From Cryptomeria japonica (Eukaryota; Streptophyta; Pinopsida; Cupressales; Cupressaceae): a DNA stretch of 64,000 nt. Below the pieces are notes generated by a model. It was not told the origin of the DNA. It saw only the letters and a program-made list of their open reading frames with translations, and made no database searches. Within the stretch, counting starts at the first letter, position 1. Every line of letters begins with the position of its first letter. The stretch lies in assembly GCF_030272615.1 (NCBI RefSeq), contig NC_081407.1:434158730-434222729 (forward strand). Reading direction: 5' to 3'. The position numbers and the translations under genes were made by a program. Positions 27,401-39,400 of the stretch are shown here, piece after piece.

Positions 27401-30400
27401 GCAGAGTTGTTAGGCCTTTGCAGCTTATATGTAATGGCATGAAGAATTGGCCGAGATCCAATAGTATCACTTGCAAGACTTACAATGGGCAAAGCGTGGT
27501 AGACTATGTAATATGCTCTCAAAGCTCTATTTCCAAGTTGTTGAACTTCAATATTGAGAGCTGTCCTATAGAGTTGAACTTTGACAATATGCCTCTTTTT
27601 ATTAAGCTTGGCATAAATGCTAAAGGCCTGCAAGCAGAGAAGAATCAACACTCTCACAAAAAGGTCTTTAAACAAGGTAAAATCCTTATAAATCAAGAAA
27701 ACCATGAGCTCTTCGAGGCTGCTCTGGAAAACCACTTGTGTTAGTTTTCGTGATCAAATTAACAATAATGAGCAGGAAATAATAATGCTGAGTCACAAGA
27801 ATCAAAGCACACAAATAGAAAGGGCACACAACACAAGTCTACCCTGAGAAAACATCCCTCTTGGAGGAAAAACCCAGCAACAACAGATCCTCAGATCTGA
27901 TTATTCATTATGAATAAAATTGCAGTCTTACAACACTTATCTCAGGCTGAATACATGTGCAGATATCTTCAGCTTCAAATGACCTTTTTGTAATCAGCAT
28001 AACCGTACCTTCTTCAGCATGAACAATAGACTTAAGTTCGCATCAATCGGAGCAGAGTTGCATCTATAGATCAAGTATCTTCACACCAAAGGAGAGCAGA
28101 TATATTTCGCACTATTATTGCAGATCCGATTCGCATATATAATAATTGTATCAAGATGCATTCTATGTAGCTTTTATATATGAGGATTGGTGCCTTATTG
28201 GGTCGGCCCAATAAGGCACTTTTTGGCGCTAAAGTCTTTGTACTTTTCCCACGTTATATGTGCAAGATAGGGTTGGCCCTATATCTCACTCCACAATTTA
28301 TTTAGGTTCAGCCCTATCCTGGGTGCTAAGGTAGATGCTACAATCTCACACGTTTGACCTTGCTTGGCATGTGGAAGAGAAAGGGCCCAGCCCTATCCTA
28401 ATTTGTGCACATAGATAGGGCCCAACCATATGTGCCCTTTTACATAAATACATTAGATGGAGATAGGGCCCAGCCCTATTTACATGCCTCCTTATTGAAG
28501 AAGGGCCCAGCCCTATAAGGATTCGGATGATGCCTTAAGGCAATCCGAATCCTTTTTTATTTTCCTATCCTAGTTACACCAAAAAAAAAAACCTGCAGTT
28601 GGCAAAATACAATATAGAGTGCAAGGATAACAAGAGAGAAAAAGAGTATGTTTGATCCCTTTAATACACAAGGCTTTGAAGGTGTGTAAATGATCTAAAC
28701 CTCTGAAGAAAGTTTCAAATACCTTCCCAACTAATCCTTGGTATGACGAATAGTGCAAGGCTGCTAAAAAATCTCTTAAAGAGAAGGATTCAAACAGGGA
28801 AAACAAGATAATATACAAACAATTGATAAAATATAAAATAGAAAGATATTTAATTTCGAGGAGGAAGAAATAAATTGCTTTGGGGAAACAAAATCCCAAC
28901 GGATTTTGGAGGAAGTTGTTGGCCCAAGGTTTGTCGTTGCACCAAAAGATCGACCTATTAATGATCGATACAAACACAAAAGATAAACAAACCGCAAGAG
29001 GTGGTTAAGCCATGTCACAAATCCCCAAGGGCGGCCCTGAACAACCAAGGGGACGAAGGCACCAACTTTCCAACTATCCCTCCCAAGCGCGACCAAGGGA
29101 TTCAAACCTGTGACTTGAGCTCTAATACCAATTCTTGGCCCAAGCTTTGTCGTTGCACCAAAAGATCGACCTATTAATGCTCGATACAAACACCAGAGAT
29201 AAACAAACTATGAGAGGCAATTAAGCCATGTCACGGATCCCCGAAGGTGGCATTGAACAACTAAGGGGATGAAAGCACCAACCTTCCAACAGGAACTACA
29301 GCAAAAGAGAAAACAAATTGAAAATAATATCACAAATGCCCAATGGTTAGAATATGCGAAGCTCTTATATGAATGAACAAATGAGAAAAGTAATCCACCT
29401 ACAATTGACACTTTTGTTGAGCTTTTTTCAATAATAAACATCAAACAACCTTTAAAGAATTTGGCAAAAGGTGAAGCACAAGATATTGATCTTCTACAAG
29501 TAGAATTTTCTTAAGTGAGGAGTTGATCTCCTCGCTCCACATATCAAGATCTTTGACAGACTTACTCAAAACATCTTTCTGGTAGAATGGACAACTAGTG
29601 TTGTTATTCCTCTTCACAAAAGTGGAGACATCAATAACCCCTCTAACTACTGTACTATTATGGTCAACCTTCTATTTGGGAAGCTTTTTGGGAGCATGGT
29701 AGAGCGTAGAATCAGTAAATGGGCAGAAAAAGTGGGAAAAGGGGCAAGAGGATAGGCTGGTTTCCAGCCTAAACACTCCAAAGTTGACCACTGCGTCACT
29801 CTAAGGCACTTCATTCAAAAAGTTTGGGACAGCCAAGGTGGAGAAGCCTTTTGCTGCTTTGTTGATTTCAAAAAAGCTTAATGTCATCCCTAGGGATAAG
29901 CTTTGGCACAGAATGGAACAACTTGGGGTACCAAAGTTTAGAGCTGCTCTCCACAAACTTTATGAGCAGGTTAGAGCTAACATCAAAGCTAAAGAGGGTA
30001 TGTCCAAATGCTTCAGTAGTGAAATCGAGGTCAAACAGGGGTGTCCTTTGTCTCCCACATTGTTCGGTTTATATATTGATAAACTTGAAGAGTGGTTAAA
30101 CAATACTAATGGAGAAGGTATCCAGTTGGCAAGATATGTGGTGAAGTTGCTTCTATATGCAGACGACCTTATTCTTATTGCAAAATCAGCACAAAGTTTG
30201 AGAGGGCATTTGAAGGCTCTTGAGTTCTATTGTGAGGAGGTTGGGATGCAAGTGAATACCAACAAGACCAAAGTGGTGATCTTTTCTTTGAAAAAGAAGA
30301 AGCCGCAGGTCAATTTTATCTTCGAGGGCAGCCCCTTGGAGGTAGTGGTGGAATACAAATACCTATGAATTGATTTTCACAATAGGCTTAGTTTGGAGAC

Positions 30401-33400
30401 ATGTAGATCAAAGAGGATCCAAGAGGGATGGAGAGCTTTATACCTTCTTCAGAAGCTAAGTTGTGGGTTTGGAACACTAAAAAAACCCTTCTCGGTTTGT
30501 TAGTTAGTGATGCCAATTATCCTTTACAAGTGTGAAATTTGGGGGAATAGCATGTCAAACCATAAATGGCGACAAATAGAAAGAATTCAAAAACATCTAA
30601 TCACTAGCAGCCTCAAAGTCAAATCAACAATACCTTATGAGATTCTTTTAGCGAAAGCCGATATGTTCCCAATTGAGGCTTCAGCAATATTATTATGCTA
30701 CTTTAAAAAGTTGAAAGTATGAATAAGCACCACTGGCCCAAAATGATTGTTGAAGAGAAGCTAAGTCATAGGAAAAAAATGTGTAAGAAACAAAACAGCA
30801 AGTGGATGAACAAGTGGGGCATAAATCTACATGACTGTCCTAAGCACTAAAGTGGAGATAAAACAGTGGGTGTTAGAAATATTCAGGAATGCCCTATGGA
30901 CAAATCAGATATGCAAAAAAAAAGTATACTATATTAAGAATTTAACCCTACTTGGTAGAATGATGAAAAAGTTTATTTGAGATCTACGATCAACAGAAAG
31001 GCCAAAATTTTAATTGCATAGTTGTGGACTAGATCTCATCATTTGAGATGCGAAACTGGTAGGTGAAAGGTGCCCAAAGAAGACTGGGAAGAAAGGACGT
31101 GCATTTTTTGCAGCAAAAGGGTGGTGGAAACAGAATGGCATTTCATCAAGGAGTGCACAGCATATGACGATATTCACAGTCAATTTGATAATGAGTTAAA
31201 GGTGGACAATTTGAATCAGTTTTTTGAAGAGTTGTCAAGGCTTCAAAAAACAGCAAGTTTCTTACTCAATATTCATAATAGAATAATCAATGTGGAAAAA
31301 AACTTGAAAACGGATTAATTTTGGTTCTCGGTCCCTTAGACCGCTGGGTCTCGTGGACACCATTAAAATTCCTTCATTCATTCAATCAAAGTAAAATAGC
31401 TTTTTCAAAAACTTAAAAGCCATACTCTTCTTTTATAATAGGAAACTTTTTGATGTACTATGTTTATTTCTAATATAACAACACCAAGATCTTCTCTATT
31501 TTTATGAATATTAATCATTCTTTAGTTTGCCAAGTTTTTCCCATTTTAAACCCAGGATAATTGAATTCCATTTACACTTCTGTCAAATCATGTCAATAGC
31601 GTGTAAATGGAATGCTACTATGGTTGATGCCACCTACTGTACAATGCACAGCGACTTCAAAGATGTTCAAAACTTCAAACCACAAGCAGCAATACTGAAA
31701 CAAAACCCTTCAAGTATGAAAGCCTGAAACTTAAAGGATGCTGAAATCCTTAAAATAAGAACAGAACCTAACAATAGCACACAGCATGCTGCACAACAAT
31801 GGCAAGAGACTTGAATTTGAATTCCCTGAATGAAATCTGGCAAACTCTATGGTTGATCATATAGCCATGTCAACCTTTGTTTAAGGCACATTGGGCATGT
31901 TCCCCAAGATAATGTGCTTTTTAAGGTTTATTTGTATCAATGTAGTAAAATCTCCACTTGTAAAAATAAGTTGAAGATACATTAAGGGAAAAAATACTAG
32001 TCCTAAAATACTACAAAGAACAGAAGGATGCTGTATTCTACTGAAATTTGTTTTTCATAGAAAATATGTTTCCTTTCAGACAATGTTTATTAAGGATAGA
32101 TTTGTACGTACTTGAGAAAATCAAGTAACTTTGTTTGTAGTGTTGCCAAAGCTTCCTCTTCCATATTTACATAGACTAACAACTCAGGCAACTTCACTGC
32201 AAGACCATAAAATTTATTACGATTAGTAAACCACAAGAAGAAAGAGGAAAAGACAATTATTCATTACCCTATTGGGGATTGATCATTTATTTAGGTTAGA
32301 AAGCATTCAGATAATAGAAACGTCTCAGTTCATGACAATCCACGAACTCATACAAATGTCATAAGTCTGACAAGCTTATATAGACTAATGGAGCCCAATT
32401 TCATTATGCAGTCTTATGAGCTTTTATAAGACTGTTTGCAGATTACACTCATATTGCTGACTGCATAAGACATTAAAATATTATATAAACTTTGATATGA
32501 CGATGGTAATGTATGTTTTCCAAATAAGGCTATAATGGTTTTTATCAAAACATCCCTCATTTTTACCGGATGAATATTAACATGAAATTAAATCCGCAAG
32601 CAAACAGTGTCGAGAGCAAAAAAAAACTCTAAAGGAAACTAACACCATACCAAAAAGGCGAAGCAAATGCTCAGCCCCATACACAGTTGATGGAGCTACA
32701 TTATTGCCTTCAGGAACTACATCGCTGTATTGTTGCCTTTCCTGCTTATACAAGAGCATTGAAGGCAATGCCTTGTCAAAATAGCTGCGGACACCACTTA
32801 GTATTTCCACAACTGAGTCGCCAACCCTACAGCCATAAACAAACTTCAAAATAGAGTTCAAACATATGGTAGAAACTCAAACATAAGTTGATATCAGATT
32901 TTAAATCCCTTTTATCCTATTCAAAATCTCTCTGTTCGAGTCCCACTGGCTTTTGGTCATCTCTAGGTATCAATATATTTTATTTCATTCTTCTGTATTT
33001 ACTATTTAGACACACATCAAGAATCTGCATTAACATCATATTGCATTTGCTTTCATATACATGACCATAACCAGTTCCTACCACTCATAGTGATCTATCT
33101 ACAAGGTACATGAACTGTGTGAAAGAACATGAAATCCTTCCTCAGAAGGAAAGAAAACCATTTCAAAGCCATTCATTATAATTGCCTTCCTCCAATTAGA
33201 GTATTCCATGAAATCCCAAAGTGTTAATATGCATCTATTCTGTTACTAACATGCAAATGCCAATCACAGACACAGTGTAAGTATTCTGTTTTGTTACAAT
33301 TGTAAGATTGTCAGCATCATTGTTCACCTTCAAGCCGTGCAAATATAAAAGAAGCAGAATTCACAGATAAATATGTAATTGTATTAAAAGGAAAGAATGT

Positions 33401-36400
33401 AAACATAGCTACTAGCGGTCAAGAAGTTATACACTCAGATAGGATATTGTATGTACAATATTTAGTATAATGACAAGCCAAGTGTCAAGAGAGTGATAGT
33501 TCTCTGTTTCTTTTCTAATATCATGTCCAGCATTTGATATTCTCATCACTAAGATATGAAATTTATACTGCTGCCTGAGTAACATATGCAATCATCTTTG
33601 TAAGATGCCACCGTTAACCATTCAATATTCTCTTTCACTGCTCATTCACAGAATGGGAAATATTTAATTCTCTTCCCTTTAAATTTTACAAATGTGATGA
33701 ATAGGAACAAGTTAGTGACCATTAAGATGGAAAGTACACACACCAAAACAGAGAAATGATGCCTAAAATGATCATCACAACTTGAAATCAAGCATGGAAG
33801 AAAGCAAATGTTAATGGCAAACTATGGCAAAGACTAACTACCATTGCTAATTTCAGAATCTCAGATGGGGTGCTAACATAGATGAGTGTAAATGATGATG
33901 AAAATTAGGGATAATGCATAATCTCAATCCATACACATTGCCGGAGAATGCATGTGATGTGAGCATGGGAACATTTGGGGGAAGAATAAACCCATGGGTA
34001 CTTGTTTATTAAACCTCACTCCCCTGAACAAAAATATATAATAATAAATTCTCCTGGTCTTCTCTCTCAGGCTGTCTTACATCAATTTGAAATAGGCTGG
34101 GCAATTTTAGGGTTAAGCAAAAGACATGTTTCGAGTTGTAATACAGAAACTTTGAACTCTGATCTCGCTATATATCTTAATCAGGCATATTCTGCATGTA
34201 ACTTAAAGAATTTTGTCTGCAAATGAACAGTGCATGATTATATTGCATTCCTTATTTATCCTCTGTAATTTTTAAAGCATCAAAACATTAGAGACCATTA
34301 CTGATCATATCTAAGATCTTCATTGGTGTTGTGGCATTGGTTAAAGCTCAGATTGACAGCAGGAAAAACAATCTCAAAGGAAAGTCTTCCAAAAACATTC
34401 TATAGTGGAAGTGCTAAAAGCCTAAAACTAAAGTCACCAGAACCAGCTACCACGTAAAAAAACACTTGGCAGCTCATATCGTGGCTTATATTCTCCTTAC
34501 TCTCTTATCTACTGTACAGTTTCTATTTGGATGTATATATCCAGAATCTATCATGCCATGTCCTCTTTTATTTCTGAGATTTCTGATCAACTTTCTAGAC
34601 CCCTTATGATCACATGATAAGGTATTATATATGTTATAGGCTGCTTTGACCTATAGATACCAATTACAGGGGTGTTTTGGAACATATGATGCCAAGTCTG
34701 TCATTTTTATACAGTAATAATTAAATGTATTACTCATTGTTATGGCCCATATTATCTTTATGGATAATAATAGGTCCCCAATCGCTACTCAAATTCCGAC
34801 CATCATTCCTGTCAATTTTATTCTTATGTTGTTCAATTTAACCAGCTCAGATGGTGTTTCATGTGGTGATCTTCCCTGGCCAATACCTTCACCTTATTGA
34901 CACAAATGTCATGTTCTGTCACAAGTGAATGTTCTAACATCTGCTAGAGATGATTTTCAGCCCTATCATGCTTCAGATTCCCATAAAGTGCTTTGGTCCT
35001 AGTTTGATAGATTTCCAGCTTCATTAATGTACAGTCTTCACCATTTCTTTATTTAGGATCTAATGGCTCTGGTTAATTGAAAATTATTTCAATTCCTTTT
35101 CATCCTAGCATCTTGGATATTTTATTGATTGTGCTCTTGATGAAAGGAATCAAGATCTTGTTAGCATTTGACAGTGTCACTGATATCCGTAAAATTGTAT
35201 GTGACTTGCCCAATGGATAGTGCCAATTTGATAGAAGGAATAATGGAGGGGAGAACCCAAAGGTTTTGTCAAAAAACCCTCAACATACAATTTTCACAAA
35301 AACATGTTGTAATTGTTCCAAACCCTAGAGTAAGAGTTTTGTATGTAGTCCAAAAAAATTTATCTAACTAAAGATGTGTAATCATCAAACTTTGAACCAA
35401 AGTCTAAGAACAAAAATGCTGTGATGTCCCCAATTAAGGAGGGTTGGCTCTTTTGTTTGCTAGTGTTTGCTTTCTAAATAATCAAAAGAAGAAAGAAAAT
35501 TATTAATAAAGGTAACTAGTAAACAATTTTATTAAATCAGTTCCATTGGCTGACTTAGCTTTTTGTAACGATCTCTTCTTAGAACCGGCTATAGGGCAGT
35601 TACACTTGGAGCCGACTTAGAAAGAATGTGTATATATCAGAGTTCTAGGACTCACCTGGACTCACCTAGACTTGGCATGTCTCGACCCAGGTGACCCTAG
35701 GCAAGTCCCAGGGGCCCGACTCAGGCTCGTCCGAGTCTTGGGCGAAACCTGGCGAGTCCCAATGCCCAAACTCGGCTGACATCAAGCACAAATTAAAACA
35801 TAAAAAAAACTTAAAAAATGTTCAATTCAATTGTTTTTTATTTGACTTGTATTGTCTCCTTAGCTCTAAAAGTGAACTCATTTCATTGTATTGGAAAAAT
35901 TGGAGGAGAAGAGTGAGTTGTGAGGAAAAACAAGAGTGCATATCAGAGCAACCAGCAAGGAGGAAGAGAAAAATTTCTTCAACAAATCGCATTGGGGCAG
36001 CATAATACTTACATTTGATGTCATCAAGAGCTTGTTAGAAAGGATTGGAAAGAAGATGCATTTCATTTCATTTCAAGAAGTTGTCTTTTATCTTGATGAT
36101 TTAAATTGAAAGATCATCATGATGTGCAAATTGAAAATTTTATTTAACAATTTGTTCATCCATTTGTATGCACCAGTTGAAATTTGTGTAAATACTATTT
36201 ATATGGCATGAAGTTATAAAATGTATTTGCAGCAATGTTACAAGAAAAAATGGCCTACCTTTGACAGAAAAGTACTGCCTCCCAACTACCTGCAAGTTTG
36301 CAACTAGTTGCATCTTCTATGCATGTCCTCAACAAGCTCCCATTTGTACTCATGCCCTAAAAATATTATGTGATTGCATTATTCATTAAATATTTTGCCA

Positions 36401-39400
36401 TTTCACAAGTTTTGAAGGTTTCACAAGTTGGCAAGAGATTGATGAAGGTTTGAGACATGATTTAAATGCAATTTTTATGTGATTTAAACACAAAAAAATT
36501 GTTGAAAATCGTAGTCAACAATATTTTACAAAGACTAGATTTTTTGAGGGGGAAAATATCCACAAGACCAATTCGTGAAAAAACCAAGTATAATCAATAT
36601 TTTTTGGAGATTTTTGCTTCTATGGTCTCACCCTCCTTATGATGAGAATACTTCAACATTTGCTGTTCGCCTAGTAACCTAGTGGGCATGTGGACCAATG
36701 TCTAGGGTTTCTTGTCGCCTTAATGGATCTAACTTGTGCTTCTTCTTATCATGCCCTTTGGATCTATGTTAAATGCTACTAGTACTAACCCTTGTACGAT
36801 TGGTAATGGCTTTGAACTGGTGGTTTGAGGACAATAAAGTGCTAAACCTAGGTTTGTTCTTCAACAAGGGCTCAAATTTGCACGTTTGTCCACCAAGAAT
36901 CGATCAGAGTGTCCCTAGTGATGTTGTTCACAACTTGCTTCAATGCTCCTCACACTCAATAGGATCTTCACCCAGAATGTGTAATTGGAATTGTAAGGAT
37001 ATCCAAACTTCTTGCAATAATAGTGCCTTGCATACTTGATGGATAAGTAACTCAATCAAAACCAAGGTAGATTTCGTAAGAAAAATAAACTCAATAAACA
37101 ATTAAAGGGTAAAGGTTTCATCCTAAACCATGTTAGCTGAATATGGGGTTTTCATTATCAATACCAGCCTATGGAGGTATAAAAGAAGTGAACTTATTTT
37201 TTGCATAAACAGCTGCTTTCTTTTTTTAATATCAAAGCCTTATATATATATATGCCAAATTGCACCCCTCAAAGGAGAAGTTAGCCTCCAAAAAGTGAGT
37301 GAGTTGGCACCCAACAAAATCAAAATTGAGTCAGCCTCATGATGAACTAATTATTAATATTGAAATAAATAATATTTTTATTATTTAATAGAGTTTAAAA
37401 ACACTTTTACTATTATAATAAATAAGTCATGGTGTTGGAGTGTAGGGGACATGACACAATCATAATATATGACAAGCAAAAGACAGCATTCCAAAATCAT
37501 TAAGGTCATTACAAATCACCAATCATAACCTTTGGTCTCCACAATGCCCCTGCCAAATTTCAAGCAATAATGAACAAGATATTCAACAAATCCCTTAGTA
37601 AGTTTGTTCTAGTAATCTTTTATCGTCTCCTTGTTTACAGTAGACCATTAACATCCAATTTAATTCATATGAAAACCATGCTCAATATTTTGGCTAAAGA
37701 GAAGTTGTAGTCAAAATGTCCAAGTGTGTTTTCTTACAAGTTACTGAAATATTTGGATATAACTATTTCTGCATAAGGGGTGAACTCTGCCCCCGATAAG
37801 TTATAAGGCAATATATGATTGGCCTGCAATTTCTTAGGCTTGGCAAGTTTCTACCAGAGGTCTGTGAGAAATTTCTCTACCATTGTGTATCCATTGACTA
37901 CCCTCACCAAAATGATGATTTCAAATGCTCTCTAGAAACATAAAATGTGTGTGAGCTCAAGATGGCTCTTATGACTAGTCCAACACTAGCAAGTATCGAT
38001 TTCCCTGCTCCATTCATCATCAAATTTGATGCTTCTTAATTTGGACTTGATGAAGAACTCTCTCTGAAGAGGATCACCCCATTGCCTTTGAGAAGAAGCT
38101 TAGTTAGTCAACACATAGTAAGAATATATTATCCATTCTGCATGCAATAGCCAAGTGGTATTAACTTCTATTGGAGAGAAAATTCCTTGTTAAAACTTAC
38201 ATTCTCAATCTTATGCACATGTTGACTTCAGGCACACTCAAAAGGGGGCAACAACTATGGAAGATCATTCATATGCATATCACCTTGAGATCCTTTATGA
38301 GAAAGAGAAAGATAGTGTGGTGGCAATTGCAATATCATGTAAAGAAAAGTTACCAATTTTCATGCAATTTGTATTAGCAAAATTTATTGGCTCCAAGATC
38401 TTCATCAAAAATATTGATCAAAGAGTAAATTGTACAAGGAACACAAAGGATTGATCAGTTCACAATGGGGACGTTTTCTTTTGCATAGGAATAAAGAGAT
38501 AGATCCTCACCTACAATTCACATTGGTTTCAAAAAATCTACAAATAATCACCTTCAATTTCTACTTGCTGAACATGAATGACGATATTCGGCAATTTGTG
38601 GCAGAATGTAGCATGTGTCAATGAAACAAATCTAAGAGAATCCAATCCCCAAGACTCTCCAAGATAACGTCATTCCTACTTGAAATTGGTCACATGCATC
38701 AATAGACTTTATCTCAAGTTTACCAAGGTCTCAAGGCAAGGACAAGATATATGTTGTTGTAGCTTGGATGACCAAGTATACTCAATTCACTCCTACAACA
38801 AAAGAAAGATTCGATAGAACTAAATTTTCTTAATTTCATTTCCAACATGCATTCAAGCAACATGAGATACCACAGATTACCATTTGTGAGGAGCATAACT
38901 TTTGAAGCAAGTGTTGATTAGCAAGAGTAGCATTCATCATGACTAATAACTATCATCTCCAAACATATGGTCAAGCAAAGGCAATCGATAATTGTTCAAG
39001 GTACCTGATGATGTATGCAAGGGATAAATAGAGCAAGTGAATTGAATAAATATTGATTTAGAACCACATATCACTAAGCCACAAAGATGTCTCCCTTTCA
39101 CTACTATATAGGTAGATGTCCTTAATACGCTTTATAGGGGTAGTACAAAGGGGGATGATCTTTGCAACTATAGAGGCATTAGAAGCAACAAGTACACCAA
39201 CATAAGAGAGTGAAGCTTTGAAGTGAGGAGAATATTGTTTGTTTGTTTGCAGCCATGCAAACTGTGAGATTTTGCCAAGATCAAGAGCTCAATGAAATGT
39301 ACAAAATAGAGACACAATATAGGACAAGAATAAACTGTATTCTCATCAATAGAAAATGATCAATAATATCAATTACATACAATGTAGATGAGCTTGCTTA

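Larger units (their letters stand above)
26829..31395 (+). mobile_element. Decayed non-LTR retrotransposon (LINE), interrupted twice
   Basis: In order it shows an apurinic endonuclease (26829-27735), a reverse transcriptase with YADD (about 29500-30720) and a C-terminal zinc-binding segment (31070-31318). A short 3' UTR leads to about 31395. The element lies antisense to MRG. It is split by an 840-bp LTR (27739-28578) and a 375-bp miniature LTR element (28917-29291). LINE-derived coding sequence continues between and after these insertions (28580-28916, 29292 on). Many stops and frame changes make it inactive. The RT core has QGCPLSPTLFGLYIDKLEEW; I do not assign a clade. Confidence 0.85.

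Noticed and set aside
28919-29290. tRNA-derived SINE dimer
   Set aside because: GGTTTGAATCC resembles a B box, but TG...CA ends, a primer site and a purine tract between two equal repeats fit a TRIM better.
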